DNA from: JBAXXL01 sp037127915
GTDB lineage: Bacteria; Bacteroidota; Ignavibacteria; Kapaibacteriales; UBA2268
Direction: 5' to 3'
NCBI GenBank assembly: GCA_037127915.1
Contig: JBAXXL010000016.1
Span: 1 to 64,000 of the forward strand
Length of the DNA stretch: 64,000 nt
Position numbers and translations under genes: made by a program
Notes under the pieces: model-generated
Told to the model about the DNA's origin: nothing
The model's input: the letters and a program-made list of their open reading frames with translations, nothing else
The model's database searches: none
Shown here: positions 17,172 through 26,935 of the stretch, piece by piece
How positions within the stretch are numbered: the stretch's first letter is position 1
Layout: each line of letters starts with the position of its first letter

Positions 17172-20100
17172 TTATAAAGTATAATATTCCGCTTTAACAG
17201 CTTTTTTAGTTTTTTCGGATATTTTGTAGTTTTCGTTTATTCTATATCCGCATACCCAAATAACTTCGTCATCGTTTGCTAAAACAATTATATTCGGTTT
17301 GTCAACACTCGGGATTTTCTCGTTAATAAGGAAATCGCTGATTTTCATAGTACCATTCATACCCAAAGGAGTGAAATTATCGCCTTGCATCCAAGGTCGG
17401 AAAATCATTTTTGCAGGAAGTTGTTCCGCATCGAGAAACTCAATCTTTGGGTTAGGATTGTATTTTACTTCATTCATATTGACCGAAGTAAGTTTAATCT
17501 TATATCTATCAATAGTTACAGATTGATCCTTCATCACTTCAGCGGATTCATCAACTTTTTTGTCAAGTTTTCCGATTATCAATAAATTTCTATCGTAAGC
17601 CGCTTGATATGATTGTTGGAATTCAATCATTTTACCGGACGAACGTCCGATTAAATTTAAGATTGAATCGATTGTAAGCATAGGGATTGAAGGAATTTTC
17701 AGATGTTTATTCAAAGCGTACTGCAGAATTTCACCCTGCATAAATTCATCAAAAGTCTGTAATGTCTGCGCCTTCATAGAAAATCTTTCTAAACGGATAT
17801 CCGTTATAACTGTTTGTGCGGCTGATTGTACCTGCTGGTTTATATTTTGGTCTGCACCGTAGATTAATTCAGCGGCTCTATTAATAGCTTCGATTATCTG
17901 AGGATTAAACTCTTTTTCCAGTAATGGAATCAAAACGCGTCTAATTCTATTTCTCGTGTAATCAACTGCCTCGTTTGTACGGTCTTCACGCCATTTCAAT
18001 TTCCGGGCTTTCGCGTATTCAATAATTTCTTTTTTCTTCAAGGTTAAAAGCGGTCTTGCTATAACGACATTTTTAACGAAATTACGTGTAGCAGGAATAC
18101 CGCTCAATCCGGTTAAACCGCTACCACGGAATAAATTAAACAAGAATGTTTCAGCTGAATCATCGGCAGTATGGGCTGTTGCAACAAAATCTGCATAGTG
18201 ATTTCTAGAAGTTCTTTCAAAGAAATTATAACGTAATTGGCGGGCGGCTAATTCAATGCTGATCGAGTTCTTTTCAGCATATGATACAACATCACCTTTA
18301 GCAGAGAAATAATCGAATCCGTATTTGATAGCCAAATCTTTTACAAAATCCTCGTCAGCATCTGAATCCGCTCCTCTTAAGCTATGGTTATAATGCGCGA
18401 TAATTATCTTGAAATAGAATTTTTCAGATAATAAAGCCAAAGAATCGAGCAACGAAACCGAATCAACACCACCGCTTACACCAACCAATATAGTCGCCGT
18501 ATTATCAACATATATCTCATTTTTCAGAAACTTCTCAACTTGCGCCAAAGTTTTTTGAATACTTAAATCAAGCTTTTGGTCAGTTGTTATTTGCATTTCA
18601 GGAGGTAATTGCGGGAAACTGATATTTGCAATAATCTCGGTAACGCGTTCGGTAATTTGTTGTTTTTCGAATAAATCAGTTTCATCTTTTTTAACAATTA
18701 CCGGAGTTTTAGGCTCAAGAATGTTCTTTTTGAGAACCGGTTTAGCTTTATGAACAGGTTTGTTTTCTGGAACACTAGTTTTATTTACTTTCATGTTATT
18801 TGGAACAAACTTACTAGATGTTGTTTCACTCGATTTCGGTGTAATTGGTTTTTTAGGTTCTTTAATAACGGCAACCGGGTGGACTTTTGGTGAATCCTTA
18901 CTAGGAACCTCATTTTTATCATCTTGATTAGTGATTTTTTCCGGTTGTTGCGGTTTGTTTCTTGTATTAGGATACTGATTTTTACCTTTAATCGTTGAAA
19001 TTACTTTATTAACCGAATCGGTTTGCAATTCAGTTTTAATTTCATCTAATTGTTCAACGACACCTTGTAAATTTTGTGCCGCTAAAATTTTCTGAGCATT
19101 TGTTTTTTTCTTACGCTTTTTAGATTTTGCTTTTTTGGCTGATGAATCAGCAGGTGCTATAGAACCATCAATTGATGAAGCAACAATAACTTCCGCATCA
19201 ATAATTGCTTCGCTTTCGTTTGCCATTTTACTGATGTTGTCTTTCTTTAAAACGATTTGTTCAAGAACTTTAGCTATTTTCGCCTTATCGGATTCAATTT
19301 TTAATTCATCTTGAGTTTTAAGATTATAATTGATTTCTTCTTCTTCCAGTAACGGTTTATCCAAAACCAATTCGGAAGCAACTTCATCCAACTTTTTATT
19401 AGGTTGATTTGCTTTCTTTTTTGCCTGTTTTGTAGGTTTCTTTTTATTTGTTGGCTTTTCAGTCTCTATCTTTTCAACAACCTCTGCAACTACAACCGGT
19501 GCGATTTCTTTTTCGATTTCAACATCAATAGGTTTTTGCTTTGCAGGATCATTTTTTTGACCTATCGAATCCAAAGCTTTTTGCACTACTTCGCTTCGTT
19601 GATGCTTAACGGGAGTTTCGGGAGCAGGTTTAGTATCATCAATTGGGGGTGTTACCTCAACAACAGGATTTTCTTCAGTAACCTTCTCAATTGGTGCAAT
19701 AGCGGGTTTCGCTTTTTTTGCGGGAGGTGTTACTTTCTTCTTTTTACCGGCTGGAGTTGTAAGCACTTTCTCTTTTTTAATAGGAGCAACCACAACTTGT
19801 TTGTCTTCTATTGTAGATAGGATATGTATCTCGCTATCTGTTGCCGTGTCAACAACCTTGTTTTCTTCTACCGGAATAAATACGAGTTTCTCTTGTTCTG
19901 TATCTGCAACTACAACTTTTTTATCTTCTTCTTGTGGTATTGCAACTGGAACTTTTTTGCTTAAAGGTGTAACATTTTTCTTTACGACAGGTTTCTTTTT
20001 TGCTTTATTCGGCTTAACTATTAGACTAACTGGTTCGTTCGTCAATAATTCTTCGATTGGGGTTGTTACTTCAACTATAGCGGCACCAAGTTCAAGAGGA

Positions 20101-20390
20101 ATATCTTTTAAAATATCAATGATTTTACTTTTAGGAATAGCTTTCTTTTTTGGAGTAGTTAATTTAGGTTTATTTATATTACTTAAATCTAATATGATAG
20201 TCTCATCCAAATCCACTGTTTCAGTGACTTCCACGGGTGATTCATTAATTTTAGCATCCGATTTCGTTTTTTTAATCGGTACTTTTTTCGGTTTTGCAAC
20301 AACTTTTGCTGATTTCTTCGGTTTTAAATTAGCAACCGGCTTAGTTTCTTTTAATTTATCATTTGAGTCATTGTTATCAACTTCTGTCAT
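17172..20390 (-). CDS. tilS: tRNA(Ile)-lysidine synthase with very long disordered N-terminal extension
   Basis: 1072 residues from ATG 20390; a longer frame to 20423 runs into the promoter. The last ~460 residues are a normal TilS: PP-loop ILVGVSGGVDSVSLLDSL near residue 630, IIAHYNHSLRGADSDADEDFV, TAHTADDSAETFLFNLFRGSGLTGLSGIP, ARPLLTL and REDRTNEAVDYTRNRIRRVLIP, then the C-terminal domain with FRPWMQGDNFTPLGMNGTMKISDFL. It converts C34 of the AUA-reading tRNA-Ile to lysidine. The first ~600 residues are Lys/Pro/Val/Glu-rich, low in hydrophobic core residues and include KKAKSKKRKKKTNAQK; this resembles the N-terminal arms of IF2 but is not part of any TilS I know. It forms an operon with hpt. 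Confidence 0.95.
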   Translation of the reverse strand: MTEVDNNDSNDKLKETKPVANLKPKKSAKVVAKPKKVPIKKTKSDAKINESPVEVTETVDLDETIILDLSNINKPKLTTPKKKAIPKSKIIDILKDIPLELGAAIVEVTTPIEELLTNEPVSLIVKPNKAKKKPVVKKNVTPLSKKVPVAIPQEEDKKVVVADTEQEKLVFIPVEENKVVDTATDSEIHILSTIEDKQVVVAPIKKEKVLTTPAGKKKKVTPPAKKAKPAIAPIEKVTEENPVVEVTPPIDDTKPAPETPVKHQRSEVVQKALDSIGQKNDPAKQKPIDVEIEKEIAPVVVAEVVEKIETEKPTNKKKPTKQAKKKANQPNKKLDEVASELVLDKPLLEEEEINYNLKTQDELKIESDKAKIAKVLEQIVLKKDNISKMANESEAIIDAEVIVASSIDGSIAPADSSAKKAKSKKRKKKTNAQKILAAQNLQGVVEQLDEIKTELQTDSVNKVISTIKGKNQYPNTRNKPQQPEKITNQDDKNEVPSKDSPKVHPVAVIKEPKKPITPKSSETTSSKFVPNNMKVNKTSVPENKPVHKAKPVLKKNILEPKTPVIVKKDETDLFEKQQITERVTEIIANISFPQLPPEMQITTDQKLDLSIQKTLAQVEKFLKNEIYVDNTATILVGVSGGVDSVSLLDSLALLSEKFYFKIIIAHYNHSLRGADSDADEDFVKDLAIKYGFDYFSAKGDVVSYAEKNSISIELAARQLRYNFFERTSRNHYADFVATAHTADDSAETFLFNLFRGSGLTGLSGIPATRNFVKNVVIARPLLTLKKKEIIEYAKARKLKWREDRTNEAVDYTRNRIRRVLIPLLEKEFNPQIIEAINRAAELIYGADQNINQQVQSAAQTVITDIRLERFSMKAQTLQTFDEFMQGEILQYALNKHLKIPSIPMLTIDSILNLIGRSSGKMIEFQQSYQAAYDRNLLIIGKLDKKVDESAEVMKDQSVTIDRYKIKLTSVNMNEVKYNPNPKIEFLDAEQLPAKMIFRPWMQGDNFTPLGMNGTMKISDFLINEKIPSVDKPNIIVLANDDEVIWVCGYRINENYKISEKTKKAVKAEYYTL

Positions 20391-20420
20391 AATAATCCAA
20401 GTATTATTGATTATAAACAA

Positions 20421-20428
20421 CAAAATTA
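20421..20428 (-). promoter_or_regulatory. -7 box TAATTTTG for tilS-hpt
   Basis: The minus strand of 20421-20428 reads TAATTTTG, 30 bases upstream of ATG 20390. No well-spaced TTG is visible. Confidence 0.5.
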
Positions 20429-20451
20429 CAACTTTTTTTGCAAATTTGGCT

Positions 20452-20480
20452 TTGATTTATATTAATATTTATTAGTTTTG
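20452..20480 (+). promoter_or_regulatory. Promoter of the DUF2851 gene
   Basis: TTG at 20452-20454, a spacer of 18 and TAGTTTTG at 20473-20480, 31 bases before the ATG. Confidence 0.6.
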
Positions 20481-20511
20481 TAATCATTCATTATTTTGGA
20501 AAGAAAAAAAT

Positions 20512-21522
20512 ATGGAAAACGTCAGAGAAAATGAAGTCCAAATCCAGAAAAAGGTACATTTATATCTTTCGGATCCTTCTAAAATATATATAACATTGAG
20601 CGGAAAAAGACTGCAAATTCTTTCTCCGGGCAAGATTAATCGTTTGCCTGGCCCTGATTTTCGCGATATGGCTTTATTGATTGAAGGGAATATAATAATT
20701 GGAGATGCTGAATTCCACCAAAAGAGTTCGGAGTGGATGGCGCATAATCACAATAAAGACAGTGCTTATAACAAAGTAGTTCTTCATATAGTTTTTGAAA
20801 ACGACCGGGTATTGGATATGTTTGAAACATTCATCGCTCCGCGCGATGAAGTATTAAACCAAGAATTGCACTACGATACCGAAATCGACTTTGATAGTAT
20901 AGATGAAGTTCAGCATTTTGCTTTATATCGATTGCTAAGAAAAAGCGCTGAAGCTCAACGGTTACTAAAAGTAAAAACGTTGGATGAAACACTAAAAGAA
21001 ACACTAAGGTATTTCATTGAGCGCTATTCATCGCGTAGGAGAAGACCGGTTTATTCAACTGATAGTTTGGTAAATTTAATTGATGTTCTTCCCGGTTCGT
21101 ATCATTATGACTTTCTGGAGTCATTGCAAGATGGGGATAGCTCATATATTCCTGATAAAATGCTCCTGCTTTTGAAAAATAAAATTTCTAATGAGGGTGC
21201 GCATCTTAGACGGGAAATTATATTAAACTGCATTTTGCCGATTGCTGTTTGTTTAGCGAATGAAGAAGCACGAATTGGACTGCTTTTTTGGTTTTGGTCA
21301 ACACCGGCTTTGAACAGTTATGGGAAGTTATTTGATCGGTTTCCAAGAATACCGCAAAATTATCTTTGGCAACAGCAAGGAATGCTGGAGCTGATGAAAA
21401 TGCACGGAAACAAAGCTAAAATTGATACGGATGTAATTGATAAATTGGGCTTTAACGAGATATTGAGTTTTTATAAAATAGGAAGGGCACCCGAAGGTAC
21501 CCTTGAAAATGAAGACAAATAA
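20512..21522 (+). CDS. DUF2851 family protein
   Basis: 336 residues. The N-terminal half shows the family pattern: LQILSPGKINRLPGPDFRDM, then GDAEFHQKSSEWMAHNHNKDSAYNKVVLHIVFEND, where conserved E, H, S, D and H residues suggest a nuclease-like or metal-binding fold. The C-terminal half is helical (NCILPIAVCLANEEARIG). The family is confined largely to Bacteroidota and relatives and has no established function. It is divergent from tilS and convergent with the T9SS propeller gene. Confidence 0.88.
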   Translation: MENVRENEVQIQKKVHLYLSDPSKIYITLSGKRLQILSPGKINRLPGPDFRDMALLIEGNIIIGDAEFHQKSSEWMAHNHNKDSAYNKVVLHIVFENDRVLDMFETFIAPRDEVLNQELHYDTEIDFDSIDEVQHFALYRLLRKSAEAQRLLKVKTLDETLKETLRYFIERYSSRRRRPVYSTDSLVNLIDVLPGSYHYDFLESLQDGDSSYIPDKMLLLLKNKISNEGAHLRREIILNCILPIAVCLANEEARIGLLFWFWSTPALNSYGKLFDRFPRIPQNYLWQQQGMLELMKMHGNKAKIDTDVIDKLGFNEILSFYKIGRAPEGTLENEDK

Positions 21523-21534
21523 ATAGCGAATGAT

Positions 21535-24105
21535 TTACTTATTGATTTCAATTTTGGTGTAGGCTGTAAAGCCGGAAACTGAAACAAGACAGAGATAAGT
21601 GCCGTTAGCCATACTGGTGCCTGCGCTGTTCGAACCATTCCAGTTAAATGAATTGCCGCCTGATTGAATAAAACCTTCGTGTAGTTTTAATAATTCATGA
21701 CCATTAATATCAAAAATCTTGACCGTTCCAAAACCGGAAACAGATAAATTGAACTGTATTGTCGAATTTTCAGTCATTGGGTTAGGATATGAATTAACTG
21801 CAAAGTTAATTGGCTTTTCATTATCTTGAACACCAACGAAAACGTTATCAATTTTGAAATCCCAAATACCTCTGCCATAAGTAGCAAATCGGACGGTATT
21901 TGAGGACTCTACATATTCCACCCATCTAAAATCTTGGTCCGGTGAATTCAGAGTAGCCATACTGTACCATCTATTCATCCAAGTAACAAATACGTAAGGA
22001 CCGGCACTTGTCGCGGCAAAAACCAATTTTCCGTCAGGACTAACCACCATACCATTAATATATGTATTGGGTAAGCCTTCGTTAATTGCTTTGTAGGTTT
22101 GTCCACCGTCAAAGGAAACAAAAGCACCCGGTGTGTTATATCCACGTCCACCAACAAAAATGATGTTTTCGTTGCTTGGGTCGATTGCTATATAACCGGA
22201 ATAAAACGTTTGGTCTCCAACGTAAATAGGGTAATCTTCCCACGCTTCTCCGTCGTGAGTAATGTGCATTATGCCTTGGTCTGAAGAACAATAAAAAATA
22301 TTTGATTTTGATATTTCCAAAGCAATTAACTTTTCATATAAAGGATCTATTCTGAAGTTACGCGGTAGTTTAAATGCTGTTAAATCATTTGAACCTAAAG
22401 TAGAAAAACGCCATAAGTACGAACCCCAATTAATATCTCTGCCAACAGCATAAGCCACATTTGGCTGTCCATAAAGTGCTCTCGTTGGTGTCATCCATTC
22501 CCAATCCTTACCTTCAAAATACCAAGTTTTTAATGGCATTGTTTTATTCCAGACGGGGGCATTGCTCATATATAAAACAAATGATGGATATACTGACCAT
22601 AGTGAATTCCCATCATCGGTCGATGAGATTGAGCCATAATCGCCGCTATATAATTGATCAAATCCTAATGTTTTACCTGAATCTAAATTTGCTCTTTGGA
22701 ACCCTTGGTCTTGAGCACCCACATATATAACATTTGGATCACTTTTTGCAGTTAGAACACTGTAATATTGGCTTACATTTAATCCATATAATGAGATGTT
22801 TTTGATATTTGCTCCATAATCGTCCGATTTGTACAAACCGCCATCGGTCCCCACGAACATTAACTCAGTATTATCAGGTAATCTAAAAAACTGAATCGCA
22901 GGAACATCAGCGTGTAGCATTGTTTCAGGATTTTGGTAATATTCAACCCAACTGTTTCTGATATTCCAAGTGGCTCCTCCATCATTACTCATGTGCAAAT
23001 CCACGTTGCCTAAGTACGCCATATCAACAGAAAATGTTGAAGTGGAGAAACTGGTCATCATAAATTTGCCCTTGTCTAGACTTCCTTTTAAATTCCAGCT
23101 ATTACCTTCATCATACGAAGTAATGAAATAGTTCTGACCGTTTGAGTGGGAACGGATACATAAGGCAAAACTAATATCGCTGTCATTACTTGCTCCCGAT
23201 GCTGTTACCTCAATCGGCGAATCAATTAAGTTAATGTCATATTTTTTTAGAAAATTAATAGCACCATTTTGAAGTGCAAAGATCGAATCACCTTTGAAAT
23301 AAAAAGCTTTATCGGTATCATATTTATCAGCCCATAAATCCATTAACGATAAATTACCTGTTTCGAACAGAATACGTTCATAGCTTTCACCGTGGTTTTT
23401 AGAGCAATATATTACTACTTTGTCTTTCCAATCTGTTCCATAATCCCATTCATTACCTAATAAATATATGGTTTGATTTTCATCATTTGCAACGACACAA
23501 CGACGAACGCCACCCCAATTTCTTGGGTTATCCAGTCCTTGGGAAGGAATCCAGGTTTGACCCTCATTATCACTATAAATAGAAATTTTTCCATTATAAG
23601 TTACAGCCAATATGCGTTTTATTCCATTAAATTTAAGAACTTTTACAACGTGGGGATTATCGAATTTTATACTATTATTAAGACAAGTCCAGTTTTTTCC
23701 TTCCAATGTTCCCCTGAATATATTTCCTCCATCCGAAAAGGCATAAATTAATTCATTTTCAAGATCTAAATCAACACCCCTGATTCGGCCGGCATTATTA
23801 TTACTGCCTTTTTCGATCCAAGTACCTTCGATTTTACCATTCGCTATGAATTCACCTTGCAAAGAATTAGCTCTTTTGTTATTGGCTTCACGCAAAAGTA
23901 AATCGTACTTTGATTGTCTTGTTTCGTTATCAATTAATTTCCAATTTATTCCGTCATTTCCACCGCGTGCGTTGTTTATCCACTCTTCACGTTTGGATTT
24001 GTCGAATTTCTCTCCAATTTCAGTAGGATCGATTGAAAAAGCCTGCGATACTGTTATCAAAGCTATTATAGTAATTAGAATTAGTGTTTTATTTCTAGAT
24101 TTCAT
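21535..24105 (-). CDS. Secreted sortilin/BNR-repeat propeller protein with T9SS sorting domain
   Basis: 856 residues. Signal peptide MKSRNKTLILITIIALITVSQAF. The body has many Asp-box (BNR) turns such as SDNEGQTW, SKNHGESY, SYDEGNSWN, MSNDGGATWN, SDDYGAN, THDGEAWEDY and SFDGGQTYK, indicating a large beta-propeller of the Vps10/photosystem-stability type. The last ~85 residues (SYPNPMTENSTIQFNLSVSG ... ANGTYLCLVSVSG ... KIEINK) are a type A T9SS C-terminal sorting domain. It is therefore expected on the cell surface or released. No catalytic sialidase residues were assigned, and its role is unknown. Confidence 0.88.
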   Translation of the reverse strand: MKSRNKTLILITIIALITVSQAFSIDPTEIGEKFDKSKREEWINNARGGNDGINWKLIDNETRQSKYDLLLREANNKRANSLQGEFIANGKIEGTWIEKGSNNNAGRIRGVDLDLENELIYAFSDGGNIFRGTLEGKNWTCLNNSIKFDNPHVVKVLKFNGIKRILAVTYNGKISIYSDNEGQTWIPSQGLDNPRNWGGVRRCVVANDENQTIYLLGNEWDYGTDWKDKVVIYCSKNHGESYERILFETGNLSLMDLWADKYDTDKAFYFKGDSIFALQNGAINFLKKYDINLIDSPIEVTASGASNDSDISFALCIRSHSNGQNYFITSYDEGNSWNLKGSLDKGKFMMTSFSTSTFSVDMAYLGNVDLHMSNDGGATWNIRNSWVEYYQNPETMLHADVPAIQFFRLPDNTELMFVGTDGGLYKSDDYGANIKNISLYGLNVSQYYSVLTAKSDPNVIYVGAQDQGFQRANLDSGKTLGFDQLYSGDYGSISSTDDGNSLWSVYPSFVLYMSNAPVWNKTMPLKTWYFEGKDWEWMTPTRALYGQPNVAYAVGRDINWGSYLWRFSTLGSNDLTAFKLPRNFRIDPLYEKLIALEISKSNIFYCSSDQGIMHITHDGEAWEDYPIYVGDQTFYSGYIAIDPSNENIIFVGGRGYNTPGAFVSFDGGQTYKAINEGLPNTYINGMVVSPDGKLVFAATSAGPYVFVTWMNRWYSMATLNSPDQDFRWVEYVESSNTVRFATYGRGIWDFKIDNVFVGVQDNEKPINFAVNSYPNPMTENSTIQFNLSVSGFGTVKIFDINGHELLKLHEGFIQSGGNSFNWNGSNSAGTSMANGTYLCLVSVSGFTAYTKIEINK

Positions 24106-24172
24106 TTGAATAAGATATATATTTGTGCATAAAAATATTGGCTAAACAAATTTTAAAGCCAATAAAATTTCT

Positions 24173-24180
24173 TAATTTTG
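24173..24180 (+). promoter_or_regulatory. -7 box TAATTTTG for the propeller lipoprotein
   Basis: TAATTTTG ends 19 bases before ATG 24200; no -33 TTG at a suitable distance was seen. Confidence 0.45.
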
Positions 24181-24199
24181 ATTTATTTAATAAATCAAT

Positions 24200-25300
24200 A
24201 TGCAAAAATACTTATTTTTAATAATACTCGCTAATTTCTTGTTTACTTCTTGTGTAGAAGGACCAATAAAACCAACCGTAAATACAAATGCGGAAGGTGA
24301 CGTAATCGTTTTATCAGAAGGACTTTTGGGCAGAAGTAACTCGCAGTTAACGTTGATAAATTCTCAAAATAAGGATATTATCCCCGATTACTACACGAAT
24401 AAAAATACAGGACTAAAACTTGGTGATACGGCTAACGATTTGGTTGTATTCGGTGATACCGCTTTTATTGCGGTTACAGGAAGCGGTACTATAGAAGCAG
24501 TATCATTAATTACCGGAAAGTCATTAGGAAGAATATATATACCAAACTCAAGTCCCAGACAAATTGCTATTGTAAGTGATTCAGTGGCTTACTGCACAGA
24601 TTTATATAGGCAAATTTTAATTAAATTCAATCCGCGTAAGATTCAATTATTAGAACAATTACCCGATTTGTGCTTTTATCCCGAAGGTATTGCATATTTT
24701 GAAGGTAAGCTTTACGTCGCCAATTCAGGATTAGGAATTTTCTATAAGAATAATCCTTTAGCAGGGACACTTGCCGTTATTGACCAAAAATCAGAAATGC
24801 TCGAAAAAAACATTCCAATTGGTAAAAATTTGACTGAAATCGTCATCAATCAGAACGTTCGTTCTCTTTATTTATGTTACTATAATACCTATGAGAAAGA
24901 TTCTATCGGCGGAATAGTGGAGTTCGATATTCAAACTCAAAAAGAAAAAAGAAGAATTAAAGGGCATTTTCGATCTATGGTATTATCGTTAAAAAACAAC
25001 AAATTGTTTGCAGTAAATCAAGTACCACCGAAAACCACGGGAACTGCTGTTGACGGCATCGTATCACTATCACTTGATTCTCAAGATTCGGAAATTAAAA
25101 CCATTTTTAAAAACGATAAAAAAGGGGAGTTTTGGTATTCAATAAATATCAACCTTCAGGAAGACCAAATCTGGATTGGTAATGCAAAAAATTTCCAAAT
25201 GGATGGAGAAATTTTGGTTTATAGTATTTTCAACAAATCCGTAATAGGTAAATACTCAACAGGAATTAATCCCAATACAATATTGTTTATGCAAAAGTAA
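24200..25300 (+). CDS. Lipoprotein with YncE/DUF5074-like beta-propeller
   Basis: 366 residues. Lipoprotein signal MQKYLFLIILANFLFTSC with the lipidated Cys at residue 18. Repeated propeller strands follow: DGVIVLSEG-like (GDVIVLSEGLLGRSNSQLTLI), GDTANDLVVFGDTAFIAVTGSGTIEAV, SPRQIAIVSDSVAYCTDLY, YPEGIAYFEGKLYVANSGLG and TEIVINQNVRSLYLCYYN. Similar lipoproteins often sit next to cobalamin-type TonB receptors, but none is present here. The function is unknown. It lies 22 bases upstream of the release-factor-like gene and may be co-transcribed with it. Confidence 0.75.
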   Translation: MQKYLFLIILANFLFTSCVEGPIKPTVNTNAEGDVIVLSEGLLGRSNSQLTLINSQNKDIIPDYYTNKNTGLKLGDTANDLVVFGDTAFIAVTGSGTIEAVSLITGKSLGRIYIPNSSPRQIAIVSDSVAYCTDLYRQILIKFNPRKIQLLEQLPDLCFYPEGIAYFEGKLYVANSGLGIFYKNNPLAGTLAVIDQKSEMLEKNIPIGKNLTEIVINQNVRSLYLCYYNTYEKDSIGGIVEFDIQTQKEKRRIKGHFRSMVLSLKNNKLFAVNQVPPKTTGTAVDGIVSLSLDSQDSEIKTIFKNDKKGEFWYSININLQEDQIWIGNAKNFQMDGEILVYSIFNKSVIGKYSTGINPNTILFMQK

Positions 25301-25322
25301 AATGAGGAACTAGAGGTTATAA

Positions 25323-25703
25323 ATGGAAAATAAAATACTTTCTGAAATACAAGAATCGGATTTGATTGAAAAATTTGTTCATGCTTCGGGCAAAGGCGGA
25401 CAAAACGTAAACAAGGTGGCAACCTGCGTTTATCTCAAGCATATTCCAACAGGGATACAAGTGAAATACTCCGGCGACAGATCGCAAGCCGCCAATAGGG
25501 AAGAAGCACGCGAGATTCTGTTGAAGAAGATTAATGATAAAATTGAGCTTGCAAAGAAGAAAGCTATAAGCGAAATTGAAAAAGAAATCCGTAGAACCCG
25601 CCCAAGATCTGCCAAAGCAAAACGAACGGTAACTAAGGATAAAACATTATTGTCGAAAAAGAAAAGCACACGCCGAGAAAAAATTGATATTGATGAAGAA
25701 TAG
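25323..25703 (+). CDS. RF-1 domain peptidyl-tRNA hydrolase-type protein (ArfB/mtRF-R-like)
   Basis: 126 residues. The GGQ motif is in ASGKGGQNVNKVATCVYLKH near residue 25. IQVKYSGDRSQAANREEARE follows the domain 3 fold of class I release factors, and the C-terminal third is a Lys/Arg-rich tail (RRTRPRSAKAKRT ... KKKSTRREK). Codon-recognition domains are absent. Such proteins release peptides from stalled ribosomes, with the basic tail entering the mRNA channel. Whether it is ArfB or the C12orf65/mtRF-R type cannot be settled by eye. Confidence 0.88.
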   Translation: MENKILSEIQESDLIEKFVHASGKGGQNVNKVATCVYLKHIPTGIQVKYSGDRSQAANREEAREILLKKINDKIELAKKKAISEIEKEIRRTRPRSAKAKRTVTKDKTLLSKKKSTRREKIDIDEE

Positions 25704-25759
25704 AATATACAATAGAAAAAAAAACTATAAATATTAGCAAGAATAATGAAAAAACATAT

Positions 25760-25767
25760 TATATTTG
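25760..25767 (+). promoter_or_regulatory. -7 box TATATTTG for the WYL regulator
   Basis: An exact TAnnTTTG match 34 bases before ATG 25802. Confidence 0.5.
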
Positions 25768-25801
25768 TGAAATATTTATTTCTAAATTAAATTTTAAAAT
25801 T

Positions 25802-26935
25802 ATGAAACAATCAAGAATTGAAACAGATTCCGAACAAGCGCGAAGAACATTAACAATTTACAAAATGTTTTTAACCGAAAGGACTATGACAACTAGCGAG
25901 GTTTGTCAGAAAATGTTGAAACGCTTTGGTGGGATTTCCAAAAGAAGTATTCAACGCGACCTTAAAATTTTAAAAGATGAAGGTATTTTAGAATTAGTAG
26001 GAGCCGGTTCGCAATGTTCTTGGACAATATCCAAAAAAAATACTTATGATAAAATACCTGTGAAAATCCGCGATAGTGAACTTCTATCATTCTATATGCT
26101 TAAAGCATATTTAGGTACGTTTCGCGGAACTACAATAGAAAGTAATCTAAAGGAATTAGAAAAAAAATTGGAAACCATGGCTCCGGGTGATGTGTTTATG
26201 GAGGAGAATTTCTATGGCGACCAAAATATCGGCTACTATGATTATAGCGATAAGAATGAGATAATTCAAGCTATAGTAAAGCATATTATTGAAAAGAATC
26301 GCATAAAAATAAAATATCACAGAATTTATGACGATGTGACTAAGGAATATAATTTAATACCTCAGTTTCTTTATACCTATGCGGGGACCACATATTTGGT
26401 CGCATATAATCCGATTAGAGATATTTCCACAAATTTTGCCATTCAGAATATACTAAAAGTAGAAGAGTCCTATACCACGTCATATTTCAAAACGGAATTT
26501 GATTATAATGAGTTTCGCAATCAAAGATTTGCTGTTTTTGATGGCGAAATTCATAAAGTTGTCCTCAAGATTAAAGAAGAATATGCTAAATACTTCACTA
26601 ATCGCTTATGGCATCCTTCTCAGAGAATTAAAACAGATTCTAAGGGAAACTTGATTTTGACAATGGAAGTACCAATAAGCCCCGATATCACAGGATGGAT
26701 TTGTCAATGGAGTGAAGCAATTACTGTTATTGAACCAACAGAACTGAAAGATAAAATCATCTCTCAGTTAACAAATGCGATTACTAATTATGATGATACT
26801 CTTACAAAAATTCCCAAACCGAAACCAGAGCTTAAGATTAAAGCTGAAATTAAACCAAAGGCTAAAACTAAGAGCAAAACAAAAACCAAAGATAAACCAA
26901 AAGTCAAAACTAAACCTGTTAAGAAAACTGAATAA
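25802..26935 (+). CDS. HTH-WYL domain transcriptional regulator with KP-rich tail
   Basis: 377 residues. The N-terminal winged HTH (residues ~15-70) includes TTSEVCQKMLKRFGGISKRSIQRDLKILKDEGI, the DeoR-like pattern of YafY regulators. The WYL domain lies near residues 155-235 (NRIKIKYHRIYDDVTKEYNLIPQFLYTYAGTTYLVAYN), with the W-Y-L positions partly replaced; a WCX extension follows. The last 40 residues are a repetitive Lys/Pro/Thr tail (KPKAKTKSKTKTKDKPKVKT), unusual for this family and similar in taste to the TilS extension. WYL proteins sense ligands such as nucleotides or single-stranded DNA and often regulate DNA-damage or defence genes; the target here is unknown. Confidence 0.88.
   Translation: MKQSRIETDSEQARRTLTIYKMFLTERTMTTSEVCQKMLKRFGGISKRSIQRDLKILKDEGILELVGAGSQCSWTISKKNTYDKIPVKIRDSELLSFYMLKAYLGTFRGTTIESNLKELEKKLETMAPGDVFMEENFYGDQNIGYYDYSDKNEIIQAIVKHIIEKNRIKIKYHRIYDDVTKEYNLIPQFLYTYAGTTYLVAYNPIRDISTNFAIQNILKVEESYTTSYFKTEFDYNEFRNQRFAVFDGEIHKVVLKIKEEYAKYFTNRLWHPSQRIKTDSKGNLILTMEVPISPDITGWICQWSEAITVIEPTELKDKIISQLTNAITNYDDTLTKIPKPKPELKIKAEIKPKAKTKSKTKTKDKPKVKTKPVKKTE

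Noticed and set aside
19404..20475. Long plus-strand frames opposite tilS (138 and 224 codons)
   Set aside because: They are the complement of the Lys/Pro-rich TilS arm, giving Phe/Leu/Val-rich nonsense; no start signals.
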